Below are positions 8,330 to 16,168 of a stretch of 64,000 bases of DNA, in pieces. The stretch spans positions 124,001 to 188,000 of the forward strand of contig CAZNXJ010000003.1 of the NCBI GenBank assembly GCA_964577115.1, in the 5' to 3' direction. The DNA is from CAZNXJ01 sp964577115. Lineage in GTDB: Bacteria > Planctomycetota > Planctomycetia > Pirellulales > Pirellulaceae. The translations under genes and the position numbers were made by a program. A model generated the notes under the pieces. It worked only from the letters and a program-made list of their open reading frames with translations, had not been told where the DNA came from and did no database searches. Numbering within the stretch: the first letter of the stretch is position 1; every line of letters begins with the position of its first letter.

Positions 8330-9168
8330 GCGTCGCCGCGTCCCGCGAACTCGGAGGCGAGCAGTCGTTTGACGAGTGTCCGCAGACGCGGTTCGGCCTC
8401 GTTCGCCACGGCGATGATCCGCTGCACGTCGGCCGGTTCGAGCGCATCCGGCAAGCACATATCGGTGACGATCGACAGTCCTGCGACTTTCAATCCGCAA
8501 TGCACCGCCACAATCACCTCGGGGACGGTCGACATACCGACCACGTCGGCGCCGATCTGACGCAGAAAACGGTATTCGGCGCGCGTTTCCAGATTGGGGC
8601 CAGTGACGGCCACGAACACGCCTTTGTGGCAGACGATGTTTTCTTGCCGAGCCAGCTCGAGAATCCGGTCGACCAGCCGCAGATCGTACGGCTCACACAT
8701 GTCCGGGAACCGCGGCCCGAGCCGATCGTCGTTGATGCCGATCAGGGGATTATCGCCCATCAGGTTGATGTGATCCTCGATGGCCATCAGATCGCCGCAG
8801 CGGAAGTACGGGTTCATGCCGCCGCAGGCGTTCGACACGACCAACAGTTCGGCACCCAGCGCCCGCATGACGCGGACAGGCAAGGTGATCTGCTTGAGCG
8901 AGTAGCCTTCGTAAGCATGGAAGCGGCCTTCCATGGCAACGACGGGGACACCTTCGAGTGTGCCGCAGACGAGCCGCCCGCGATGGCTGATCGCCGTCGA
9001 ACGAGGAAAGTGCGGCAGCGTCTCGTAGTCGAAGGCCGCTTCCACCTGGATCTCGTCAGCAAGGCCGCCGAGTCCCGTGCCGAGGATAATGCCGGCTCGG
9101 GGCGTGTTCTTCCATTGCGCGCGGACCGCGTCGGTCGCTGCGCGAACCTGATCATAGATCTCGAGCAT
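8326..9168 (-). CDS. Purine nucleoside phosphorylase, paralogue 2 (Asp at purine site)
   Basis: The 280-residue protein has the same fold and motifs as its downstream neighbour: GIILGTGLGG, SHRGRLVCG, VVSNACGGMNP and TGPNLETRAEYRFLR with Glu at about 194. The notable difference is SIVTDMCLPDALEP, where the purine-recognition Asn is replaced by Asp at residue 236. In mammalian PNP, changing the equivalent Asn243 to Asp allows 6-aminopurine substrates, and methylthioadenosine phosphorylases have Asp there, so this copy may accept adenosine-type nucleosides; that is inference. It overlaps the next gene by 4 bp (ATGA) and follows the WD40 gene by 58 bp on the same strand. Confidence 0.92.
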   Translation of the reverse strand: MLEIYDQVRAATDAVRAQWKNTPRAGIILGTGLGGLADEIQVEAAFDYETLPHFPRSTAISHRGRLVCGTLEGVPVVAMEGRFHAYEGYSLKQITLPVRVMRALGAELLVVSNACGGMNPYFRCGDLMAIEDHINLMGDNPLIGINDDRLGPRFPDMCEPYDLRLVDRILELARQENIVCHKGVFVAVTGPNLETRAEYRFLRQIGADVVGMSTVPEVIVAVHCGLKVAGLSIVTDMCLPDALEPADVQRIIAVANEAEPRLRTLVKRLLASEFAGRGDA

Positions 9169-9226
9169 GACTGGCGAGCGTACGTCGGGAGAATCGATGG
9201 CGGGCCGTCCGCTCGCGCGGCGGCCT

Positions 9227-10585
9227 TTATTGAGCCGATGGCGGATGATACCCCGGAGCCGCGAAAAATGCGACCGCCTGTTCGCCCGTTTCTACATTCC
9301 AGATGCGCACTTCGCCATCGAAGCTGCCAGACGCCAGTCGCTGCGTCCCGGCGTGATACGCCGTCGCGATGGCCCAATCCTGATGTGCGGGGAAGGCGCG
9401 GACTTCTTTCAGCGTCTTCGATTCGTACTGGCGCACGGTCTTATCGGCCGAGCTGGTAAAGAGATGGTCGCCGGCAAGGAGCAGCTTGTGGACTTCTCCG
9501 CCAAGCGCCGCTTCCGCCGACTTCTTGCCATCGGCGATTACCCAGCGATGAATCTTGTTGTCGCCTCCGCTCGAATACGCATCCGCTCCTTCCGGATGGA
9601 AGGCCACACCCTTGACGATCTGGCCGTGACCCGAGTACGTCACCAGCAGATCGCCGGTGCTCGCGTCATACACTTTCGCCGTCTTGTCGCGGCTGCCGGA
9701 AGCAAGCTTCGTGCCGTCCGCGTTCCACGCCAGTGCCATGATCCAATCCGAATGACTCGTGATCGTCAGTTGCTCGTTGCCCGTCGCGACCTCGAACACG
9801 CGGATTACGCTGTCGGCTCCGCCGGTTGCCAGACGAGTCCCATCGGGGCTGAAGGCGACGTCGAGCACGATGTCGGAAGTGCTGCCGAGGACGCCTTGCA
9901 GTTCACCGGAAGGGAAGCGGAAGAGCCGTGTTTCACCGAGTTTCCCTGGGGCTCCGCCGCCTACCGCCAACAGCTGCCCGTCCGGACTGAATGCGATGGC
10001 CATCGTACGCGGGCCGACATTGCCGATACGGCCGGCGAGCGTTCCATCGGCGGTGTTCCAAATCGTCAGCTCGTGGTAGCCCGCCGCCAACAGCTTCGAC
10101 CCGTCAGGACTGAAGGCCAGCGCGCTGACCGGCAGAGCATACTCGTACGTTTCGGGACCGGCCGGATAAACGGGTGGCGGGACCAGCTTGGCAATATCCA
10201 CCGCCGGATCACTACCATCGAAGGCGATGCCTTCTTCGATCCAACGCTTGAGCAGCTCGACCTGCTCGGCGGGCAACGGATCGCCTTCGAGCGGCATGCG
10301 TTCGGCTTCATCGTCCGAAACGATGCGGCGGAACGCTTCACTACCGTCGAGATCTTCGGCAACAAAACCTTCGGTGGCCGAATCACCGGCCGCGATCGCA
10401 CGCTCGTAGCTGTCCACGCGGTAGCCGCCTTCCGCTTTTTTCGGACCGTGGCAGGCGTAGCAATGGTCAAGCAGGATAGGGGCAATGTGCTTGCTAAAGC
10501 TGACGGGCTCGTCGGCGCGTGCCGCATGTAGCCCCGTCAACACAAGAACACCCTCGATCAGGACAGGCAACAGGCGGCGATACAT
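9227..10585 (-). CDS. Secreted WD40 protein with N-terminal Planctomycete cytochrome c domain
   Basis: A signal peptide (MYRRLLPVLIEGVLVLTG, cleavage near HAARA) is followed by a cytochrome-like domain, SFSKHIAPILLDHCYACHG, whose CxxCH should bind c-type haem. EAERMPLEGDPLPAEQVELLKRW-type residues close this domain, as usual for the PSCyt1 family. From about residue 145 seven WD40-like repeats can be counted, each with an FSPDG-type turn and a GS/GG-D-K-x-W/Y strand (for example ALAWNADGTKLASGSRDKT), enough for a full beta-propeller. The protein is 452 residues. It is the third gene of a minus-strand run after the PPC and DUF1549/DUF1553 genes; such sets are abundant in planctomycetes and are thought to be surface-associated, but no biochemical role is established. 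Confidence 0.88.
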   Translation of the reverse strand: MYRRLLPVLIEGVLVLTGLHAARADEPVSFSKHIAPILLDHCYACHGPKKAEGGYRVDSYERAIAAGDSATEGFVAEDLDGSEAFRRIVSDDEAERMPLEGDPLPAEQVELLKRWIEEGIAFDGSDPAVDIAKLVPPPVYPAGPETYEYALPVSALAFSPDGSKLLAAGYHELTIWNTADGTLAGRIGNVGPRTMAIAFSPDGQLLAVGGGAPGKLGETRLFRFPSGELQGVLGSTSDIVLDVAFSPDGTRLATGGADSVIRVFEVATGNEQLTITSHSDWIMALAWNADGTKLASGSRDKTAKVYDASTGDLLVTYSGHGQIVKGVAFHPEGADAYSSGGDNKIHRWVIADGKKSAEAALGGEVHKLLLAGDHLFTSSADKTVRQYESKTLKEVRAFPAHQDWAIATAYHAGTQRLASGSFDGEVRIWNVETGEQAVAFFAAPGYHPPSAQ

Positions 10586-10634
10586 GGCAGTGGGAATCTC
10601 GCGGCGGAGTTAATTCATTTCATGATCAGCGGGC

Positions 10635-10676
10635 CAGCGACGCGACGAGCGAGTATCCGCTCGGCACGCGTCGCTG
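10635..10676. repeat. Nested inverted repeat between DUF1549 and WD40 genes
   Basis: CAGCGACGCG at 10635-10644 pairs perfectly with CGCGTCGCTG at 10667-10676, and inside it CGAGCG (10646-10651) pairs with CGCTCG (10658-10663) around an AGTATC loop. It lies in the 141-bp spacer after the DUF1549 stop and may attenuate or process the transcript. Its loop core resembles the hairpin at 13618-13636. Confidence 0.75.
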
Positions 10677-10726
10677 TCGTTCAGGCACGCGTGTGTGTGC
10701 CTCGCTCTTAAATGGCGGACGACGTA

Positions 10727-13558
10727 CTAGTGCTGGAACAGGAACTCGTTCGTATTCAAAATCGCCCAGCAGATATCCTCGAGCGCGATCATGCGATACG
10801 CGTCTCGGCCGGGCTTCTTGCTTTCCAGATCGGCAAGCTGCTTTTGCAAGGCTTCAAGCTGCTGCTTTTCTTCGTCGGACAGAGCGGCATCAATCTCCGC
10901 ATCGGCCACATTGACGGCGCTCCCGAGCTTCTCGACCAGGTACTTCTGTACCTCGGTACGCTCGGCTTCGGGAGCGGCGAGTGCTGCGAGCAGATCCGCG
11001 CGGAACGCTTCCGGCACCATCGCGAGCTTCGGTTCCACAAGTCGCTGGCGAACGGTGTTGCGCAGGGCCGCGATGTTGCCGCTGACCTCCTGGATTTGCG
11101 CTTCCATGGCGGTGATCTGAGCCGCCACTTCCACCTTTTTGGCTTCGATATGCGCGAGGCTAGCGCTGAGCTCTTCGCTCGTCGGTTCGCGGCTCACGGC
11201 CGCGATGTGCAGCTGGCGGATGATTTCTTCGTCCGAGTTGCCGGAGGCCGCGAGCTGACGAAAACGATTCTGCTCGTGGCGCAGCTTGTCGTAGATCAGC
11301 GGACCATTAAAGAACTGAATGGCCATGCCGAGGTTCGATTCGCTGCTACGTTCGCACGCGCAGACCGTCTGCCGTTCCGGCTGGCCGAAGACCTTGAGGA
11401 ACTCGTGCTTGACCAGGTCCGGCGCGGGCAGCTGTGTGGCGCGCGTGCCGGCCGGTAGCGAGGCAAATTGTTCCGGAACTCCGGTCGCCTGGCTGATCGA
11501 GTCGAGTAGCTGCTCGGCGGTCAGCATCCGCGGCTGGAAGTGCGAGAAATACTTCTCGTCGTCCTTGTTGAACTCGTTCGGCTGGAAGCTCGTCTGATAC
11601 GTGCGGCTGTTCAGAATGCGCCGCAGGATGGCCTTGCGGTCAAAGCCAAGCTCGACAAAGTCTTTCGCCAGCGCGTCGAGCAGTTCGGCATTGGACGGCG
11701 GATTGGATTCGCGGAAGTCATCCGACGGCTCCACGATGCCGCGGCCAAAGAGGTGGCTCCAGATGCGGTTCACTTCGATCCGAGCGAAGTAGGGGTTGTC
11801 GGGCGAGGTGAGCCAGTCGGCAAAGATCTTGCGCCGATCGTATTCGGTCTCCTCTTCGATCGTGCCCTTCACCGGCACCCAGGGCTTCATCTGCTGGCCC
11901 GTACGCGGCTGGACGACCTCACCCGAGGCGGCCGTCCAGATGACGATCTCGTCGGCGCGCGGCGACTTCTTGCGCTGTACGCGTTTGAAAAACGCCGCCA
12001 TGCCGTAATAGTTGTCCTGCGTCCAGCGTTCGAACGGATGATTGTGGCACTTGGCACATTGCAGCCGAGCGCCAAGGAAGACTTGCGAGACGGTTTCGAC
12101 GCAGTCGTTCTCGTCCCCCGCCGTGCGATAGAAGTTGGCCGGCGGATTCGTCAGCGTGCTGCCAGTGGCCGTGAGCAGTTCGCGAGCGAACTGGTCGTAG
12201 GGCATATTGTCGCGCACGGCACGCTCGACCCAGCGGTGATACTTGTAAACACCCTCGCTGCCCACGCTGCCGGCCGTGAGCCGCAGCACGTCGCCCCACT
12301 TGAGCGCCCAGAATTTGGCGTACTCGGGCCGTTCGAGCAGTTGGTCGATCAGTTCACTCCGCTTCGTCGGCGATTGATTCGCCAGGAACGCCTGCGTTTC
12401 TTCAATCGTCGGGGGAATGCCGATGACGTCGAGATAAACGCGCCGCACGAACTCTTCGTCCGTGCAGACGTCGCTCGGCAGATATTGCAGCTTTTGCAGC
12501 TTCGCATCGACCAGTTCGTCGATGTAGTTGTAGGTCGGGGGATTGTTCCAAACGTAACCTGGAATGTCCCGTACGAACGTGAGAAAACACGACTCGACGA
12601 ATTCCAGATAGCGTACGACGATCGCCGCTTCGCCTCGGTCGTGCCCAACGACAAGGCCCTGTTCGTCGACCGACGCCACCTCTTCGTCCGAGCTTTCATA
12701 AACGGCCATCTCGGTCACGTCGCGGATCGTGCCGTCGGAAAAGTGAGCCAGCACGCAGAGCTGCTGCGTGTGAGCGGGGCGCTTCAACAGGCGGCCCGAC
12801 GGAGGATAGACTTCGAGCTTCACGCAGCGCGGCTGACCCGGCGGATCGGGCCGGCGGCCTTCCGCAATCCAGTCGCGCAGGACGGTGTACGCCGGATCGG
12901 ACTTCGTGAGTTTCAAACCGCCGCCGTGCGGGACTTTCATCAGCGGCTTGAGCAGCAGTAGGCTGTTGTCGGGATCGAGCGGATTCGTGCGCCGGCCGTA
13001 GTCCTCGCGGATCAGCGTCAGTTCATCTAGAACCGGGTCGAACGCTCGCAGCGACAGGCGGAAGCCTCCTTTGCCGCTGGGCGAACCATGGCACGCGCCG
13101 GAATTGCAGCCCTGCTTGGAGAGCGCCACCATCGCGTCGAACTCGAACGACATCGGTTGCGGCTTGTCAAAGTTCACGACCTTGGCGCTCGCCGTTGCCT
13201 CCCAGGACTCGACACGCACCACAAGCTCGGTTTGCCCGTTGGCTTTCGGCCGAGCGATGCTGTTTTCCACCGACACAATGTCCGGCGCCTGCGATTCCAC
13301 TTCCGCGATGCGCGTCACGTCCTGCACGGCACCGTCGGGATAGACGGCCGTGACGATCAGGTGCATTTGCGAACGCGGGCCGCTGAGCGTAAACGAGCTG
13401 GGGAAGACCTCAATGCGCTCGGGCTGACCCACCTCGATCGGTTCCAGGTCGTTCGCCGACAGCTTGGCTGCGGAAGTCGCGAAGATTATCAGACCAAGCA
13501 CCGCACAGTGGCATAGCCAACGGCGGTGAGTTGCAGGGCGCTGAGCTTTCCTTTTCAT
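10727..13558 (-). CDS. DUF1549/DUF1553 protein with Ig-like and cytochrome motifs
   Basis: The start at 13558 has GAGGA 10 nt upstream and leads into a signal peptide (MKRKAQRPATHRRWLCHCAV). The product is 943 residues. Two Ig-like (BIG2-type) regions are visible, IEVFPSSFTLSGPRSQMHL near the N-terminus and KLEVYPPSGRLLKR further on. Between them is a cytochrome-type segment, KQGCNSGACHGSPSGKGGF, with a CX4CH motif. DUF1549 follows with CAKCHNHPFERWTQ near mid-protein, then DUF1553 with WADWLTSPDNPYFARIEVNR-like and NSRTYQTSF motifs. A coiled coil rich in Ala/Glu/Gln (about residues 800-920) ends the protein. The family is nearly exclusive to planctomycetes and relatives. It is presumed periplasmic or surface-located and possibly redox-active; the function is unknown. 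It sits between the PPC and WD40 genes. Confidence 0.9.
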   Translation of the reverse strand: MKRKAQRPATHRRWLCHCAVLGLIIFATSAAKLSANDLEPIEVGQPERIEVFPSSFTLSGPRSQMHLIVTAVYPDGAVQDVTRIAEVESQAPDIVSVENSIARPKANGQTELVVRVESWEATASAKVVNFDKPQPMSFEFDAMVALSKQGCNSGACHGSPSGKGGFRLSLRAFDPVLDELTLIREDYGRRTNPLDPDNSLLLLKPLMKVPHGGGLKLTKSDPAYTVLRDWIAEGRRPDPPGQPRCVKLEVYPPSGRLLKRPAHTQQLCVLAHFSDGTIRDVTEMAVYESSDEEVASVDEQGLVVGHDRGEAAIVVRYLEFVESCFLTFVRDIPGYVWNNPPTYNYIDELVDAKLQKLQYLPSDVCTDEEFVRRVYLDVIGIPPTIEETQAFLANQSPTKRSELIDQLLERPEYAKFWALKWGDVLRLTAGSVGSEGVYKYHRWVERAVRDNMPYDQFARELLTATGSTLTNPPANFYRTAGDENDCVETVSQVFLGARLQCAKCHNHPFERWTQDNYYGMAAFFKRVQRKKSPRADEIVIWTAASGEVVQPRTGQQMKPWVPVKGTIEEETEYDRRKIFADWLTSPDNPYFARIEVNRIWSHLFGRGIVEPSDDFRESNPPSNAELLDALAKDFVELGFDRKAILRRILNSRTYQTSFQPNEFNKDDEKYFSHFQPRMLTAEQLLDSISQATGVPEQFASLPAGTRATQLPAPDLVKHEFLKVFGQPERQTVCACERSSESNLGMAIQFFNGPLIYDKLRHEQNRFRQLAASGNSDEEIIRQLHIAAVSREPTSEELSASLAHIEAKKVEVAAQITAMEAQIQEVSGNIAALRNTVRQRLVEPKLAMVPEAFRADLLAALAAPEAERTEVQKYLVEKLGSAVNVADAEIDAALSDEEKQQLEALQKQLADLESKKPGRDAYRMIALEDICWAILNTNEFLFQH

Positions 13559-13617
13559 CGCGATCGTCCTCGTTAGCGAACAGTCCCGAGTTGTATGACC
13601 TGTGTACGTATTAGCGG

Positions 13618-13636
13618 CGCCGAGTATCGCTCGGCG
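13618..13636. repeat. Hairpin between PPC and DUF1549 genes
   Basis: CGCCGAG at 13618-13624 pairs with CTCGGCG at 13630-13636 around TATCG. It lies in the 118-bp spacer between two co-oriented genes and shares a CGAGTATC...GCTCGG core with the larger hairpin at 10635-10676 in the next spacer. Confidence 0.65.
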
Positions 13637-13676
13637 AGCAACTGACGAGCACAAACTGCCTGCTGCGGCGACAACC

Positions 13677-15959
13677 CTACTGCGCGGCGCGCACTTCCAA
13701 GGTAAAGGTGGCTTGTTGAGCGACCGGCTGCTGAGCGTACTGTGTCGAGGCGGTTACGCCCACTGTATGCGGGCCGGCGGCCGCGTCCGCCGCCGCCGTG
13801 ACGTCCACTTCAATCGTGTCCTGATCGGCGGGCAGCGTCGCCGCTGCGATCGTGACGCCGGCCGGAAGGCCAGTGAACTCCAGCGATACCGGCTGCCGAT
13901 CGGATCCTCGGCGAACGGCTGTAATCTTCAGCTTCTGCGACTGGCCCACCGTCAGCGGCCCCGCTGGAACGACTTCGATCGCAAGGGGCTCCTGCACATT
14001 CAATAAGAGCGGCACACGCCGTACAACTCCGCGCCCCTTGTGCAGGCCGAAAGCAACGGCCGTGATCGGATAACTACCGCGTCGCAGCGCGCCGGTCCCT
14101 GTCAGCGTAAATTGGTGCTGGTCGTTCTCCGTTTTTTGTTCGTATGTGACGCCGGCCGGCAAATCATGCAGCACAACGAGTGGAACCTCTTTGTACTCGG
14201 CGTCACTCCGCGTCGTCTTCAGCGTAAAGGTGGCGGTGTTCACGCCTCGTGGAGCAAACACTTCGCGCTGTTCGGTGTCCGTCTCGAAGAATGCCGGAGC
14301 CGTCGGGACGACGGAGAGCGACAAGAGCCCGTCACTCCAGGCCGGCGGATGGATCAGCGTGGGCCATTTGGCTCGCAGGTTCGCCAGCGTGCTGATGGCC
14401 GAATCGTAGCGCCGGCCATTGATGTCGACACTGCCGACGAGCCGCACGTGGTCGATTTCACCCGCCCCAACGCCTTCGCGCGGTGCAATCACGACGCGCG
14501 CCTCGGCGGCCTGTGCAGCAATCTGCGGTGTAATCAGTTCGAAGCGTTCCGAGGGTGGGTCAAGCCGCAAGGTGATCGGGCCATCGTAGCCGTTGCGCTG
14601 AATCTGAAGATCGAGCGCGAACGCTCCGTTGTCGGCGGTCACCGACTGCTTGTATGGAACGTCCTTTGCATTTTTGATGTTGAGGACGAATGGCACTCGG
14701 TCGATGTCGATATAGTACGCCGAGTTCGCGCTGCCCTGGCGGAGCAGGGCTTCGACCGAGAGGCGATAAAGACCGTCGGCGGGAATCGCGTATGCCATCT
14801 GCAACTCGTCCAGCTCGGTAACCGGGCTCTCGGCGACTTGCGTCCCGTTGGCGTCGTACAGACGGAGCATCGGGAAGGCCGGCGAACCGAGACTGCGGGC
14901 TCGCGCACGGAACTCGAGCCGATCCCCCGCGGCCGCATAGAACTCGAAGTAATCGCGGTCCTCGCCCGTTTCCAGCACACCATTCGCGCCGCCCGGCACG
15001 AGGATCTTGGTAGCCGCCGCGGCCTCGTTGTTCGGTTCTACTTCGCAATACTGCGGCGCATCCGACAGCGCGACACGAGTGGCCGCCGCGGTGGTACCGC
15101 CGGGGATGCGCGCGGCGACAACCCGATTCATCGGGCTGTAGGGCGGAGGCAAGAGGCTGGTGAACTGCGAGTGGACTTTGCCGGCGGGGGTCAGGACGTC
15201 GAGCATGGTGGCCGAGTGAGCGCGGACGGCGAGTGGATATGCGACGGCGCCGGCGGGGAAATCGCCGACCCGCAAACGGTAACGGCCACCCGCCGCGTAC
15301 TTGCTGTCTCGCACTTCGATGAGGTACGCGCCGTCTTGCGCGGCCGTGAATTCAAGGCGGCAGTCGGCGCCGACCGCGTCCTCGTCATCGGCCATCGCGA
15401 CTTCGCTGCCCGCCGGATCCAGGACACGTAGCACAGGGTCGCAGGTCGAACCCATCCGCGCGGCGATGACTTCGCAGGCGACGCGTTGTCCGGCGCTAAG
15501 CTGGATGCGATAGAAATCGGAGACGGGCCCATCGGCCACGCCGTCCACCGCATGCGGAACAGCGAGCTCCATCGCGGTGGCCGCGTCGTGGTTTGTTCCC
15601 GGATCCGCAGCGCCCGCCAGGTCATCGACCGGGAGCCAGTAAATATCGGTCAGTCCCGCCGGCGTTCCGAGCACGATGCCTCCGATCCCCACGTCCGCGT
15701 CGGCGGGAACCTTGAAGCGGCATTTGACGCGTTTACCTTCCGCGTCCTGTTCGAGCAGTTGTGCGGTTCCGGGGAAGCTCGTCCAGATGCGCACATCACC
15801 GGTCAGATTCGCGCCGTGCAGATCGATGTCAATTTCCGCACCGGGCCGAACGGCTCCGGGAACAGCCGACGTTACCGCAGGTTGAGCAAACACGACGGGC
15901 GCCGTGGACAAGACCATCAGCGCAGCGGCAAGAACAGCGGGATAGCGAGAGGCAGGCAT
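13677..15959 (-). CDS. Secreted PPC-domain protein
   Basis: ATG 15959 starts a typical signal peptide (MPASRYPAVLAAALMVLST, cleavage after FAQ); the 71-codon upstream extension is Arg/Pro-rich and rejected. The mature protein begins with an Ig/IPT-like domain (VTSAVPGAVRPGAEIDIDL). Two pre-peptidase C-terminal (PPC) domains follow: SDFYRIQLSAGQRV with YLIEVRD, and EDRDYFEFYAAAGDRLEF with YRLSVEAL. The second half (about 430-760) is a series of beta-sandwich modules ending in LNVQEPLAIEVVPAGPLTVGQ-like strands. The length is 760 residues, with no enzymatic motif. The gene leads the run PPC, DUF1549/DUF1553, WD40, and a sigma70-like promoter is visible about 90 nt upstream. It is probably exported and may bind polymers or partner proteins. 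Confidence 0.85.
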   Translation of the reverse strand: MPASRYPAVLAAALMVLSTAPVVFAQPAVTSAVPGAVRPGAEIDIDLHGANLTGDVRIWTSFPGTAQLLEQDAEGKRVKCRFKVPADADVGIGGIVLGTPAGLTDIYWLPVDDLAGAADPGTNHDAATAMELAVPHAVDGVADGPVSDFYRIQLSAGQRVACEVIAARMGSTCDPVLRVLDPAGSEVAMADDEDAVGADCRLEFTAAQDGAYLIEVRDSKYAAGGRYRLRVGDFPAGAVAYPLAVRAHSATMLDVLTPAGKVHSQFTSLLPPPYSPMNRVVAARIPGGTTAAATRVALSDAPQYCEVEPNNEAAAATKILVPGGANGVLETGEDRDYFEFYAAAGDRLEFRARARSLGSPAFPMLRLYDANGTQVAESPVTELDELQMAYAIPADGLYRLSVEALLRQGSANSAYYIDIDRVPFVLNIKNAKDVPYKQSVTADNGAFALDLQIQRNGYDGPITLRLDPPSERFELITPQIAAQAAEARVVIAPREGVGAGEIDHVRLVGSVDINGRRYDSAISTLANLRAKWPTLIHPPAWSDGLLSLSVVPTAPAFFETDTEQREVFAPRGVNTATFTLKTTRSDAEYKEVPLVVLHDLPAGVTYEQKTENDQHQFTLTGTGALRRGSYPITAVAFGLHKGRGVVRRVPLLLNVQEPLAIEVVPAGPLTVGQSQKLKITAVRRGSDRQPVSLEFTGLPAGVTIAAATLPADQDTIEVDVTAAADAAAGPHTVGVTASTQYAQQPVAQQATFTLEVRAAQ

Positions 15960-16050
15960 GCGCGTATGTGGGGTGTGGAGTGTTGCCGGCGCGTGGGCCT
16001 GGTGGCGACCCGGGAAACGCCGGCCGGTTGGCCGTCGTCGAAGTGGGTCT

Positions 16051-16079
16051 ATTCTGAACCATCCGAAAGCCCGGGTCAA
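16051..16079 (-). promoter_or_regulatory. Candidate sigma70-type promoter for the PPC gene
   Basis: Reading the minus strand, TTGACC (16079-16074) is followed after 17 bp by CAGAAT (16056-16051), about 90 nt upstream of the PPC start. The -35 box matches consensus at five of six positions and the -10 box at four. It would drive the PPC, DUF1549 and WD40 run. Confidence 0.5.
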
Positions 16080-16168
16080 CAAAGTCCTTGGGGCAACCAT
16101 CCCCCCGGAGACAAAGGGGCCAACTGGGGCCACAAGTCGCGGCGGCACTCGCACCTGTCGCCCCCGGA

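Noticed and set aside
11540..12961. 473-codon plus-strand open frame inside the DUF1549/DUF1553 gene
   Set aside because: The opposite strand has clear CAKCHNHPFE and DUF1553 motifs; the antisense product has no signal or family features.
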